In this document: positions 39,194-50,614 of the stretch, in pieces | Position numbering within the stretch: position 1 is the first letter of the stretch | How the letters are laid out: the number at the start of each line of letters is the position of its first letter | Assembly (NCBI GenBank): GCA_004519485.1 | Contig: CP038106.1 | Location: 1,189,501 to 1,253,500, forward strand | DNA from: Nannochloropsis oceanica | Taxonomy: Eukaryota > Sar > Eustigmatophyceae > Eustigmatales > Monodopsidaceae | Reading direction: 5' to 3' | Length of the DNA: 64,000 nucleotides | Position numbers and translations under genes: made by a program | Notes under the pieces: model-generated | What the model was told of the DNA's origin: nothing | The model's database searches: none | Seen by the model: only the letters and a program-made list of their open reading frames with translations

Positions 39194-40812
39194 TTACGCC
39201 GCCAAGCGATTCAAAATTCCCAGCATATTTTGCAAGTCAACCGTCTCCTTAAATTTCCGTACCCGCGGCTGATTCTCCTTGTTGAATGCAAAAACCACGC
39301 GGTCCTCCACCACACGGGCAACCACACCATCATTTGCTTGAGCCTTCAAAAAGGTCTCGAGCGCGGCCCCGGAAAGCCCCACGCCGTCCCCGATGTGCGA
39401 TTTGTCTGCTGATTGGTACGTGGCAGCGTGCACAACCAAGATGACTTCGAGGAGGGAGGGAGGGAAAAGGTATGAGTGTATGAGAGGCAAATCCCTACAC
39501 CACGAAAGTACATATAATAAAGAAACAATGATTATTCTTCCCTCCTTCACCGAACCACTTACTCTTGCGTATGTCATCCTTCCAAGTGGGAATGGCAGCA
39601 AAGACTGCCCCCCGGCTATTAACAATTGACCAAAAGTTGGCATATCGCGCAGTCTCCAAGGCCTCGGCCGCGTCCTTGATAGTGAGGACGGTTTCCTGAA
39701 ACGGGAGAGTACGAAAGACGCAGTAAAATGAATGAGTGGCTATGAGTAATTCTGTGCGATGCACACACACAGAGCAAGCGCGCAACAGATATCGTCTTTT
39801 ATTCCTACTGGAGGCAAGAGAGAGACGCTTCTTCCGCAAATCACACGACTCTAACCTGTCCGTACGTACATCTGTCTGAAGTTTCTCGGGAAGGATGTAG
39901 AGAAGGAGGGTGAAGTCCGTGGCCGGGAGGTTCAGCAGGGCTTTGAGCAGAATCTGTGAGTGGTGGGATGGTTGTTCGGGGAAAGAGGAAGTGAGCGAGC
40001 GAGCGTGAACGTCTCCACCATATTTGCACGCGCGCTAGGCACAAGCCCGCATTGCAAATTGCGAGTATTTCGAACTCTTCTTCAATTTTATCAATCACTG
40101 CTTGTTCCATCTTCAGTCCCTCCCCCTTCTTTCCCACATGCGTGGGTCTCCAAACTTACCGTCTCAACTTTCTCTTGGTTGGCAAAAGAAGGGTACAGCA
40201 GGTACAACTTGAGCAGGGTCTTATTGGCCTCGAAGTCATAAGACCCCTCCGCCACCTGATACGGAAAAAGGGGAGACAAGAAACGTGAATAGGTAGGAGA
40301 GGTGTTTGTGATTGGGGAGACAGCCTTGCTGGAGATCTGGAAATGAACTCTCAGGGCAGAATATGGAGAATAGAAGACATTTCTCTCGATTCAAAGCGTA
40401 ATTGGCGCAGCAAGCGACGGATTCGATGCAACAGGCACATCTTTAAGCCCCATGCCTTCCTCCCAAACCCTCCCATGGCATCTACCCACCTGTTGCAGCA
40501 AGTACTCCTCCAAAGGCTTGACCTTCTCCTGCGTGTACAGACCGTTCCCGAGCACGCTGGCGTGCACACTGTCGTAATTCTTAGGCATACAGAGGCCCGT
40601 GGTTAATGACGCTTGGCTCATGGCTGCTGCGTTAGGCGTGCCGGTAGGTGATGGTGGGGAGGCAATGGGTGGGAAGACCAGAGCCGTGGTTGTGGTTCGC
40701 CGCGCCCTGTGAATGAAAAAGAAACATGGGTGGGACATAGATTAGCTCAGACTCGACTAACAGAGGAATTGGAAGCATAGATATACGTTTTAACACTGTC
40801 GAGGGTAGACAT
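39194..40812 (-). CDS. EIF3K: Translation initiation factor eIF3 subunit K
   Basis: Six exons: 40812-40787 (26 bases), 40706-40490, 40255-40160, 39953-39870, 39695-39563 and 39444-39194. All are GT-AG with matching phases, 268 aa. eIF3k is a non-core PCI subunit of eIF3, which organises 43S/48S preinitiation complexes. Signs: VLGNGLYTQEKVKPLEEYLL, GSYDFEANKTLLKLYLLYP (family: E-x-x-Y-D-x-E-A-N-x-x-x-L-K-L-Y-x-x-N/Y-P), ILLKALLNLPATDFTLLLYI, ARYANFWSIV and, at the end, a winged-helix-like RVVEDRVVFAFNKENQP. It is longer than human eIF3k (218 aa) by an N-terminal extension of about 45 aa. If translation starts at the next in-frame ATG (40621), the protein is 230 aa and nearer the normal size. 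Confidence 0.88.
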
Positions 40813-41125
40813 GGAGGCAAGCCAGGAGTCACGCAAGCATTCCTTCGTTGGGTCGAATGGTGGTGGGGCATGCGGTCCGAGCCCCAGCCCATGCCCTCAG
40901 CCAGTTACATATCAGACTCCAACACACACACCATATCACAACCTATGGACACAAAAAATCAACTCTAGTAGTTACCAGGCGACGAATCGCAAGCTACATG
41001 CCGCTCCATCGTTAACAAGCGCTGCAAGCACCTGGAGCAAGTTGGAGAGCAAGAGCGAGAATTACACTATCACGATGCGTACACTTTGCTGTCTCCATCC
41101 AAGACCCACGAGAAGTGCCTTGGCC
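40813..41125. promoter_or_regulatory. Divergent promoter, eIF3k (-) / RAP protein 2 (+)
   Basis: About 310 bases between divergent starts, CA-rich near 40900-40935. An earlier in-frame ATG of the RAP gene lies at 41075. Confidence 0.4.
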
Positions 41126-42961
41126 ATGAAGCATGTTGTGTCAGTCCTTGCCATCGTCGTTATGCTGCTGGTGGCCCCGAGAAGTGGCGCATCCTCATTT
41201 CTGTCAAGAGGTAAGAGGCAGTCGAGGCAGAGTACCCCCCTTATACTGGTTGAACCGCACCACTAATACCGCAGCTGACAACCATAGCGTGCTCGTTTCT
41301 CTTACGTCAAACGCGCATTGACAGAAAAGACAATAGGAACATTCTTTGTCTCTCGCCGTCTCTCACCTCCTCCCAACTTCCACCCCATTTCAGATCTCTC
41401 TTTCGTCCCGCCACCACCGCTACAACTCCCGTCACCCTCCAACGGCCGTGTGGGCATCACCAGCCTTCTCTATGCGCGACGACAAATTCCACGAATCAGT
41501 GACAACAGCAGAAGTGGCTATGACTCCGGCCTGACACCAAGTAGCAGTCGCCCCGGCAGCCCGGGAAGTAAAACGACCTCTTTCTCTCCTGCCCAAGCGC
41601 CCGCCGCAACAGCCGCCGCATCCCACACCATCACCAGCCTGATCGGGCGAAGCGACAAAGTAGAAGTCCTTCGAGCGATTGAAGGCCTCCCTCCTCAATT
41701 TTTAACCGGGGCCACCGTCACTGCTGCATGGGACCGCCTTGCCCAACGTACTGTTTCGTCTGGCCCCCGCGCCCCTCACCTTCCCCCTTTGCACACAGAC
41801 CGTGCCTTCCTCCTCCTCCTTGAACGGACCCGCGAATTACTGCTTGATCTCTCCCCAGGGCATTGCGCTTCTATCGTTGGTAATCTTGCGAAGCTCCGTT
41901 ATCGTCCTGATGATTCATTTCTCACCACGTTGCTCTCCTCTTGCCGTGCGCGGGAGGAGCGGCAAACCTTTGGCCAAGCGGCGCGGTTGGCGTCAGGATT
42001 GGCGAGGTTGGATTATATTTTGGAGAACGATGAGCTGGAGAGATTGGCAAGGATTATGGATGAAAGAATGAAGGTAATGGATTTGGATAGCTTGCATCCG
42101 GAGAGTCTGTCGCTGGGGTTGTGGTCTTTGGCCGTGTTGGGTAAGCTGTCGGAGCCGGGGATGGAGGGGTTGAGGGACGGCTTGGTGAAGGCGGCGATTG
42201 TGCGGTTGGATGCTGTGCATATGGAGGCGACGGCGGTGGGACTTGGGCAGGGGCCAGTTTTGTCGGAGGGAAAGGCTAAGAATTTGGTGCGGATTTGCAG
42301 ACAGTTGAGGATAGCGTTGCTGTTTTTGCCGCCTCCTGCTGCTACTGCTGCTGCTTCTGCGGGTGTGCCTGCAGCGTCACGTTGTTCACTCTATTCTGGC
42401 TCAGCTGGCAGCAGCAGCAGCAGCACCACCACCACCACCACCCTCTCTTCCCTCCCTTCATCCTCCTTATCCTCTACCGAGCTCCTTCGACTTCGGATCA
42501 ACCAAATCTGGCTCGATCTCGGCGCTTGGCTTGACCCTGTCCGTCCTTCCCGTCTTCAAACGGACGTTGAAACGACCCTCCGCTCCAACGGTGCCTTCTT
42601 TACGAGGGAATGGGAGGACGGCGTGGTCACTGTAGATATCGCCTTGCACCCACTACCGGTTCCCGAAGGGAGCGAGGGAGAGAAGAAGGAAGGGACGGTG
42701 AGGCAGCCGGTGGCTTTGGAGGTTGATGGGCCGTCGCATTTTTTTGTGAACCATCCACAGAGGCCGACGGGGGATACGAAGATCAAGCACCAGGCGTTAC
42801 GCTTGAGCCAGCAATGGTCGGCAATTATTTCATTGCCGCATTTTGAGTGGCCACGGGCGAGGATGGGAGGGAAGCAGAAGAAGCCGCGGCAGCAACAGTT
42901 AGCGTGTTTGAGGAGGAAAGTGGCGCAGACGGGGCTAGAGCCGGGAGATTTTTTGGTTTGA
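41126..42961 (+). CDS. RAP-domain protein with plastid-type leader
   Basis: Two exons: 41126-41210 and 41325-42961, GT-AG, phase 1, 573 aa. Exon 1 encodes a clean signal peptide (KHVVSVLAIVVMLLVAPRSG) ending G-A-S-S-F, the Phe-containing cleavage motif for import into a complex plastid. The middle has weakly conserved helical repeats (LIGRSDKVEVLRAIEGLPPQ; HCASIVGNLAKLRYRPDDSF; LSLGLWSLAVLGKL), less regular than in the OPR protein at 22.2 kb. The C-terminus (about 485-560) is a RAP domain with VALEVDGPSHFFVNHPQ and ISLPHFEW. Role inferred: plastid RNA binding or processing. Poly-Thr/Ser and poly-Ala inserts come from simple repeats. ATG 41075 would add 17 residues and spoil the signal peptide. 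Confidence 0.85.
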
Positions 42962-43664
42962 GTAAAGGAGGAAAGCGAGGAAAGACTGGGGTTGTAGATA
43001 CGAGAGAGGGGGAAATGGTGCATGTAAAATTAAGGCGAAACGACTTAAAGTGTACGTAAGCAAGAAGGGAGGAGACAAAGGTCACCAAGAAGGCTCAAGT
43101 AAGAGATATATGTGTCAACCGCATGTCATGATGAGAGGGCGGTAAAAAGAAGGGGAAATTCTGGTGGGCCGATGTTCGGATATCGATCGTATTTCTGATT
43201 CTGTGACGCGATATGCCTGCACGTGCGCTCCGTTGCCACCGTCTGACCTGAAGCATCTACAGACGTAGAGATAGTAATGTGATATTGAGGGCTAGTTGCC
43301 CAGACACTCCTCTATACAGTTCCCCAAGACTTCTCACTGTCTCTGGTTGCTCGTAGGGGCTTCTGACCGCTTGCACGGAGGAGTATAAGAAAAAAGCTTT
43401 CTATCCAGGCCCGCCAAGACATTTCTCGATCAGTAGAAAACAAGTCCAAGGCGCGAAACACCCCCGCCTCATGCGCCCGCGACATTGTGGAGCCATAGCT
43501 GTGAGCCAATGAATTGAATTCTCGACATGTATCTCAATTTCCTTTTATTCATCTTCAAAACATTGCTTACATTTTAAATGCTCTTTTTTGTTGGATCACT
43601 CTCCTTGAGCTTCATTTCATGCATTCAGATCTTTTCCTCCCCCTTCTCCTTTCCGCCTTCGTTT
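42962..43664. other. Convergent intergenic region
   Basis: About 700 bases between RAP protein 2 (+) and the permease (-). No exon, tRNA or repeat recognised. Confidence 0.4.
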
Positions 43665-45984
43665 TTAGTGCGTGATCACCCTTACTCCCTTCAACCGATC
43701 TATTCGGTGCTTCCAGTCCGGGCACGAAATCATCATCTTCTCCTTTCCGATATCCAACAAGTTCGAAAGTACCTCCACCACTTCGGCGCTGAATGCTTGA
43801 TCGACCTGCAAAAAGCTCACGCATATCGCGGGATACATCTGATCCATCATTTTTATGGTCCTAGCCCCCTCCCTCTCCCACTCTTTTTCCTTCCCTTCCT
43901 CGATACCGCCGTGCTCCTCTTTTCCCCGGCAATGCACGACAAGGACAGAGTCTACCGTACTTTCATTGGCACGTACGTACAACAACGCTTTATTTAGGAC
44001 ATACATGTCTTTGGGGTCTTTGCAAAAGAATACCATCTCCTCCGAACGCAGCGATTTCAACTCCTTCTTCAGCACTGACGCGAGGGACGGCGGCGCAAAG
44101 TAGATTAAGAGCTTGAGTAGCCGTACGCGTTGAAACATAACAAAAATCAAGACGCCAACCCCCGAGAGGTACAAACAAAAATATACCAGATAATCAGACT
44201 GACTCGCCAGATTCACCAAGAACGCTAAAATGACCGCGGACCCGCCTCCCATCACGTGCGACCAAGGCGCTATCACCTCGCGTGGGAGCTCAGCCCGTTT
44301 TACCTTCAGCATTCCACAACCGATGGCAAATAGGGTCATGACGCCGAGGAATGAGAAGGCGTACACGCCGGCCAAGGCTTCGACGTCGCCTTCCAGGAGC
44401 ACTACCTGAGAAGAAGGAATGGAGGGAGGGAGGGAGAGAGAGAGGGAGAAGAGGTATGACTGTGTGAATGCTTTTTGTCAAAACTCATTCCTCCACCGTA
44501 CCTGACTGACAGCCAACAACAAATAGGACAAAATAATGAAATGGTCCGTCCCGCGCCATTCATTCCGCGTCAGCAAAAATGAAGGCAAGCACCCGTCTAT
44601 CGTCATGCTATAGATCAAGCCTGTGTGGGAGGAAGCGAGTGAACAAAGGAAGTAAGTAAGAGATAGCCATTATATCAATGTAGACAGAAAGGCTTTTCAT
44701 ATCTGCTTGACGACCCATCCCGTCTTCTTCCTTACCATCGATTCCGACATACGCCGTCAAGACTGCGCCACTGAGCACCACGAACGCATCTAGGGACACC
44801 CAGATTCTAAACAACCGCCCCAGATTAATCATGCTGTCTGGTTCCCTGACTGGCCCGAGTCCAAGGGCTGCTTGAAGCCAGTTCCCCATGACGTCGGCGA
44901 CCCGCTCGAGTACGGTCTCGGAGTACGCCACAACGACGGGGACGGGCAACACGGCGATGGACAGAAGAGAGAGGAGAGGATTGAAGACACAGACCGCTTG
45001 TTGCATATTTTTCAGCGTGAGGAGAAAGACGCCCGGCTTCTGACTTTCAATGTACTGTGCAGATGTCTCAAAGCCACTCACTCCCAAAATTCCCGCGGCG
45101 AACCCAAACAACAACGCCGTCCAAATGCTCCCAGGCAAAACATCCTCCTCCGACCCTCCCACATTTCCAGCCCCTTTAAGTCCCCCGACTCCACCCAAAT
45201 TATCAGTGCCTGTGATAGACACGCTTGGGAACGGCAAATGAAAATTAGCCCTTAGCTCTCCCAGGTCGTTGAAAAGGACATACACAAGCCCCAGGACCAG
45301 GAGCAATGCTAAGGTGCCGACATGGATGGCACAAATCACCGTTGCTACCCCTGCGCTTTCCCGTAATCCCATCCCGACGATAAACGCAAAGAGAGCAAGC
45401 AAACAGCAGGCGGCAACAGGTACGTTGATTAAATCAGGAAAGACGGCATGCAAATAGTTGCAGGCCGTGACTGCAGACACGACACCCGTGGCGATATACG
45501 CCAAAATACTCAAACAGGCAGCACTAGCTGCCACTGCTTTCGTAGAGGTATTGATCAGCAAGGCATATATTCCACCATTTTGACAAATAGCTGTGATGGC
45601 CTCTCCATACACCGACCGAAACAGGTACAGCACCAGCCCTACCATCAAAAAGCAGATAGGGGCAAGCTGGCCCGCACAACTAGTGACCAAACCGATGGAA
45701 TAGAAACAAGAACTTAGAATGTCGTTGCCGCAGATGGATGACGACTGCAAAGGACCCAGCATCTCGTGCGGATGCCGGCGGCTGTCCAAGGCATGGGCAG
45801 CCATGGTGATGGCGGCGTCATCGATACGAATCTGCTCATTGTAGGTGCCCCAGCCGGGGAAGTGGTGGTGATTGCTGCCGCGGGAAATAGCAGTGGTGGT
45901 GGACACTGGGGCATTGGTTTGTAATATGGTATTGTTGACGTTTAGTAATCGTGTAGCCTCGTTGAGGCAAGTGGCGGCCGTCAT
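43665..45984 (-). CDS. APC-superfamily amino-acid permease with C-terminal cytosolic domain
   Basis: Three exons: 45984-44736, 44620-44502 and 44405-43665, GT-AG, in phase, 702 aa. About 12 membrane spans. Near the N-terminus SIGLVTSCAGQLAPICFLMV and the loop YGEAITAICQNGGIYALLI match the APC consensus (G-E-L-x-x-x-x-P-x-x-G-G-x-Y). Later come ALLFGFAAGILGVSGFETSA, VLPVPVVVAYSETVL, DAFVVLSGAVLTAYVGIDGL and MTIDGCLPSFLLTRNEWRGT. After the last span about 130 residues form a soluble domain with two beta-strand-like parts (STVDSVLVVHCRG; YPAICVSFLQVDQAFS) and EKMMISCPDWKHRI. This looks like the C-terminal regulatory domain of some large APC permeases. Located in the plasma membrane or an endomembrane. 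Substrate unknown. Confidence 0.87.
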
Positions 45985-47598
45985 GTTGTGGTAGCGTGGT
46001 CAGAGGGGCCATGCAGAAGCAACAGGACTGGCGCTGGAGAGAACCTGTCGATTTGGGATGCAGGGAGGAGGATACCACCCCCACCAGCAGCACAAGCTGG
46101 GCCGGGCCTGTATAAAGGTCGTGGGAGAGGCGGTGAGTGATAACTGCGTGCATGTCCGTGCAAGTCGCATCGTGTTCAGGTCTCCGCCTCGGGGCAAGAG
46201 ATGAATCATTTAGCTTGCGCCATCAATTCCGCGATTTGTTCCACCGTCTTGTCGCGCTCTGACCCACGGTAGATGACACTTCTTCATGCCTAAATGTGAC
46301 CAAATGCATGTGGAGAAAATAAGTTGGTGTTTGAGGGCCGAGTAAAGGCATTGTGGGGACTTCACTTGTGTCGCTTGCAAGGCGAGAAGAGGCAACTAGG
46401 TGGTGAGGAGGTTGTGAACGGAGGGCATAACATGCAAAGGTCGTCTCATACAAGGAGCTAAGTACGGAAGACCAAAACTTGGAATTCGTTTGAAAGATCT
46501 CGAAGATTGTTAGAATGAGATTCGAGCATCAAGAAGCGAAAGGCGGAGACTATAACAAGACGGGAGACGGTTACCCTTCATGTGTTACCTACACCATTGG
46601 ACTGAGGGCACACAATCTTCATAGACAGCATTGTTTCTGCCTGTTAAATTCCGTTTAAAATGTACCTGTTCCCTAAATTCCAAGCCGCGAATATTCGTCA
46701 GATAATTTGCCAAAAATGCAGTTTGTAACAGGCTTGGAAGGCTGGGAGGCTGGTGGTGCCTTGGTGACAAAACGAAGACGCGAAACCAAGCAATTCCGAA
46801 TCAAATATAACAACAAAGTCTTTGACGCACTTGATATGAAGATTTTGTGAGTGAAAGCACACCTTTCTCAACCATATTACATATATTGGTCCAGATGCCA
46901 GGGCGCCACGCGGAAGCCGAAAAGATGGAGAATTGGAGGGAAAGCTAGCTAGATTTGTGCCGCAGCTGGCAATGCACACGATGGTAGGCGCTCATCTGAA
47001 TACCTCACATTCCAAATTTGCGTACATCAATCTTACTAGCCTGGGTTCATGCTTATGAAGTCAAGAACATCCGAAACCCTACCTACCCAAATGGCCCATG
47101 CTGACCGCTAGCACGTTTGTGTGCCTGCCTCCACACTCTTTCAAGTCGCTGTCTGTGGCTGGCGGACCGTCTCCTTCCCCTTCCCAATTTCTTGTCTTCA
47201 CTCGCAAGCCATTTCCCTTGACCAAGCCCACACCTGTACTTAGAGAAATTGTGTAAGTTAGCTGGAAACTCTCGGGCCGTAGAAAGCTTGGAAGGATGGC
47301 TGGCGTAGAAGCCTCGCTCCCCTCCTCCCATCCATCCTCTTCTTCGTCGCTAGCCTCTAGGCGGGGAGGAGGCAAGAAGTCATGGCGTTTCGTCATGTCG
47401 CCTTTGCCACTCATGTCCAACAGAGACACATTAAGCTTAGACACATATTGACACGGTGGCCGGGGGCCAAAGCCCTTGTGGCGTCAACCCCAACACTTGC
47501 CTTGCTGCCCCCCCCTGCATCATCACCCCCCCCTGCTTCTTTCCAATCCGCATAACTCATCCCACTCCGTCTCTCCCTACACGAACTTAAAGGCGACC
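45985..47598. other. Long intergenic stretch with a possible small reverse-strand gene
   Basis: About 1.6 kb between permease 5' (-) and RPS19 5' (+). The reverse strand has protein-like readings at 47079-47414 (listed) and at about 46670-46840, where all three reverse frames look partly coding and none could be joined. C-runs at about 47507-47532 lie just before RPS19. Confidence 0.4.
47079..47414 (-). CDS. Hypothetical small protein or first exon, unknown
   Basis: ATG 47414 opens 111 aa: MSGKGDMTKRHDFLPPPRLE, an acidic stretch (ASDEEEDGWEEGSEAS), then LPSFLRPESFQLTYTISLST and a Gly/Lys/Asp-rich end. The stop at 47079 overlaps a good donor (G|GTAGGT), so this may be an exon with more coding sequence further left, about 46600-46850. 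No family recognised. It is divergent from RPS19 with about 185 bases between starts. Confidence 0.33.
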   Translation of the reverse strand: MSGKGDMTKRHDFLPPPRLEASDEEEDGWEEGSEASTPAILPSFLRPESFQLTYTISLSTGVGLVKGNGLRVKTRNWEGEGDGPPATDSDLKECGGRHTNVLAVSMGHLGR

Positions 47599-48474
47599 AT
47601 GGGACGCGCCGTGACAGTGCGGGACATCAAGCCCCAAGACTTCATTGTCGCCTATGCTGCTCACTTGAAGACGAAGGACAACTTCGAGGTCCCTAAGTGG
47701 GCAGACATCGTCAAGACCGGTATCGGCAAGGAATTGGCCCCTTACGACCCTGACTGGTACTACACCCGGGCCGCGGCCGTCCTCCGCCAGATCTATCTCA
47801 AGCAAGGTATTGGTGTAGGGGCGCTCCGACGCATCTACGGTGGCTCCAAGCGCCGTGGGGTGGAGCGATCGACCACAGTGCTGGGGGCCGGGGGCTGCAT
47901 CCGTCATGTGCTTATCCAGTTCGAGGTACGTGTGGGGGTCAGTGTGGCGTTGGATGGAGAAAAAAGGGAGAAGGGGAAGACTAGAGAGAGTAGTATTCGA
48001 AGTAAGGAGGACGCAGCTTTTGATCTGGTAGCAGCGTGGTACGAAAGAGATGGAAAGGAGTGGAACTCTGCGTGACTACGGGAAGGCTTCCGTGTAATGG
48101 GACAGAGAGGCTGTAGAAAATTAAGGCGCAGTTGGTCAATGTGACGGGCACGCAGTTAGGTCAATGATCTATCTGCATGTGTGTTCATCTCTACCAGATG
48201 TTCTGTTGATATCGAGAGATATATTGTTTGAGAGAGACATATGTTAATCCCTACGGATGAAGTACATGAAGGAACTCTAGCCACAATCGATATGACCTGC
48301 CCATAAACTCAATTCCCTTCCTCTTTCTTCCTCCTTTTTACTGTTCACGCCTGAAAACAGAACTTGAAGTACGTGACAAAGGATAGCAACGGCGGGCGTA
48401 AGATTACCAAGGAGGGGCAGACGGCCTTGGACCAGATCGCGGCCTCGGTTGCAAACGCTGAGGCGGACGAGTAA
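47599..48474 (+). CDS. RPS19: 40S ribosomal protein S19 (eS19)
   Basis: Two exons: 47599-47925 and 48361-48474, with a 435-base GT-AG intron. It gives 146 aa, the usual family length. Signs: VTVRDIKPQDFIVAYAAHLK, VPKWADIVKTG, APYDPDWYYTRAAAVLRQIY, IGVGALRRIYGGSKRRGVE and, from exon 2, NLKYVTKDSNGGRKITKEGQ. It is a structural protein of the small subunit head, needed for 18S rRNA 3' maturation. A C/T-rich tract lies just before the start, common for ribosomal protein genes. Confidence 0.97.
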
Positions 48475-49894
48475 ATTACAACATCGACATTACATAGGAC
48501 TAGCTAGTGGCGGGTGCTTTCTTTGTTGGATGGGCGTGTACTTGTGTTTCTGGAATGGATGCTGCTACGGCTCGCTCCTTTTGTTTGTTTTGATGGGGTG
48601 GACAAAGACACGTCTAGGCAAGGAAGAAAAGGGGACACTGCAAAAGAAAAACCAATACCAAGCATATTCTCTGTGGAGAGAGAAATGAATGATTTTATTT
48701 TGTTGGTGACACTTGTGTTGGTCCATGCGTGGGGTCGGCGTGGTGGGGGTGGGGAAGACCTTCAACCGGCCACAACGGCCCTCCACATCGTATCCCTTTT
48801 TTCTTTCACTCTTTTTCGTCCTCTTCCTTCTTCCCACCCCCCCTCCAGCGTCGAACTTCACCGCCTGGCCATGCGCTCCGAGGCCTGCGTGGAAAGGCGA
48901 AGGTGCACTTATTAAACATAATTACAACAAACCCTACACACGTGAAGTGGGCAGTGATTTGCTAGTGTGTGTGCGTGTGGAGATATACTAAGAGGTGAGA
49001 AATACTGCACACGCGAAATACAAGAAAAACGAAACAATCTAATTCTTGCTCCGCGTCTTCTTCTCTTTTCCCCAATTCGTCTTCGTTTTCTTCTACTCGT
49101 TGTTGTTCTTTTTTCTCGTCCTCGTTTGTTTCTTCTGCATGTGCTTCCCCTCCTTCTTCGTGTGCTTGTCTTCATGCCCTCGCTCGTGTGCTATGTATGT
49201 ACAAAAACACCGTCCCCCCTTCCCTCCCCCTCTCCCGCTTTCACATAAACACGTGCTCGACTCGCACAAAGCAATTAAAAAGCAGCAGCGCACTTTCCGA
49301 GAAGCTTTATTCAGAACGTTCTTCTCTCCTCTCTCCCCCACACTCTCAACTCCATGGAGAAATTTTCACATTCCTCTCCTCCATCCCTCCCTCCCTCCCT
49401 CCCTCTCTCCCTCCCTTTCCTGTCCGTGCTCTGGGTTTCTTGCATTTCTTGTACTTACACATGTTAACTTGTCTTCTTGTCTTCCTTCCCTCCCTCTCTC
49501 CCTCTCCCTCACCAACGTTCCACGAAAATGTGGTCCTCGCATTGCCTTCGGTCGTTGGCCAATCTCTTTCTCGCCACTACACTATACGTATCACCTTCTA
49601 TATAGCCTCATCCCGTGTGATGGTGATGGTGATGATACTAGAATGCTCGCAATCTTGGTCTCTTTTCGTCATCATGCGCTGCATTGCCTTCCCGTTTCCC
49701 TTCTATTATTCGCTTTCTCTCTTCTCCCACTCCTTTTTGTATTTGTCACTGTGCACATTCCCTCCCTCCACACCCTCGTCTCTATCCTCCGCTCATCTCC
49801 TCCTCAGACATGTCCAATCAACTCACCGGCATGTTCATTCAACCACCCCTCTCTCCCTCCTTCCCTCCAGAACTTGTCCTCCTCTTTCCTAAAT
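48475..49894. other. Convergent intergenic region, pyrimidine-rich
   Basis: About 1.4 kb between the RPS19 and A20/AN1 stops. Long CT-rich tracts on the + strand (49030-49250 and 49370-49520, with (ccctccct)n at 49381-49418) create long Ser/Leu/Pro ORFs that I consider non-coding. No RNA gene recognised. Confidence 0.45.
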
Positions 49895-50614
49895 CTAAAG
49901 CTGATCCGTCATCTTTGCGAACTGCCCTCCCCCCGTTAAGGTCGTCTTGAGGTTCGCCCGATCATGCTCCTTGTGGTCAAAGGCACATGCATGCTGACTG
50001 GGGTATCGGTGCACGCCACAAAACACGCCCTCACAGCGGCACTCGATCCCCGTCAACCCCACCTTTTTGCTACATACAAAGCAACGGTTCTTGTTTTTTT
50101 TTGCGACTACAGGCGCAGTAACGTGTGTTGCTGCATCGGTTGCTGCGGCTGCTTCCCCTCCTCCGGCAACCATGCCCTCCATGGTGGCAGGAGCAGCGAG
50201 GTCCTTGGTCGTCAGGGAAGGCGCAGCAGACAAACCCATCGACGACGACATGCTGCTGCTGCCAGCCTCCATGCCTACCACGGCCTTTGTCTGCGACTGC
50301 GAAGGCGTTGCGTCCGGGCCTTGCGGCAAATCCACGGATCCAAGAGATGCAGCAGAGGCGGCTGCACCCAAGGGCGAGGCCGATCCCTCCTCTCCAAGGG
50401 CCAAGGCTTGGGTCAGAATCGCGGCCGCCGCGGCACTGCCACTGCTGCTGCTGGATGGAGTTGAGCTCTCGATGGACGCCCGGGTGACACCCGCAGTGTC
50501 TTTGAAGCATTTGGAACACATGTAGCCTGTCTGCGCGGAACCATAGAACCCGCAGCCCTTCACACAGGGACGGGTGTCGTCAGCGCAAGCTTGGGTGTTG
50601 TCGTTGTCGGACAT
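49895..50614 (-). CDS. A20/AN1 zinc-finger stress-associated protein (SAP family)
   Basis: Single exon, 239 aa from ATG 50614. A20-type finger at the N-terminus (CVKGCGFYGSAQTGYMCSKC, residues about 17-36). A Ser/Ala-rich linker holds SASPLGAAASAASLGSVDLP. AN1 finger near the C-terminus (RCFVCSKKVGLTGIECRCEG, then VFCGVHRYPSQHACAFDHKE), with all Cys/His ligands in C-x2-C-x9-C-x-C-x4-C-x2-H-x5-H-x-C order. SAP proteins bind ubiquitin through A20 and mediate stress responses in plants. Cytosol or nucleus. No introns seen. Confidence 0.93.
   Translation of the reverse strand: MSDNDNTQACADDTRPCVKGCGFYGSAQTGYMCSKCFKDTAGVTRASIESSTPSSSSSGSAAAAAILTQALALGEEGSASPLGAAASAASLGSVDLPQGPDATPSQSQTKAVVGMEAGSSSMSSSMGLSAAPSLTTKDLAAPATMEGMVAGGGEAAAATDAATHVTAPVVAKKNKNRCFVCSKKVGLTGIECRCEGVFCGVHRYPSQHACAFDHKEHDRANLKTTLTGGGQFAKMTDQL

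Noticed and set aside
48967-49418. A (ccctccct)n / CT tract considered as a telomere-like or regulatory element
   Set aside because: It does not match a TTAGGG-type unit and similar tracts occur in most gaps here, so it is best seen as simple repeat.
49046-49939. A 297-codon + strand ORF between RPS19 and the A20/AN1 gene
   Set aside because: It arises from CT-rich repeats (Leu/Pro/Ser/Phe runs), has no domain, and overlaps the end of the A20/AN1 gene.
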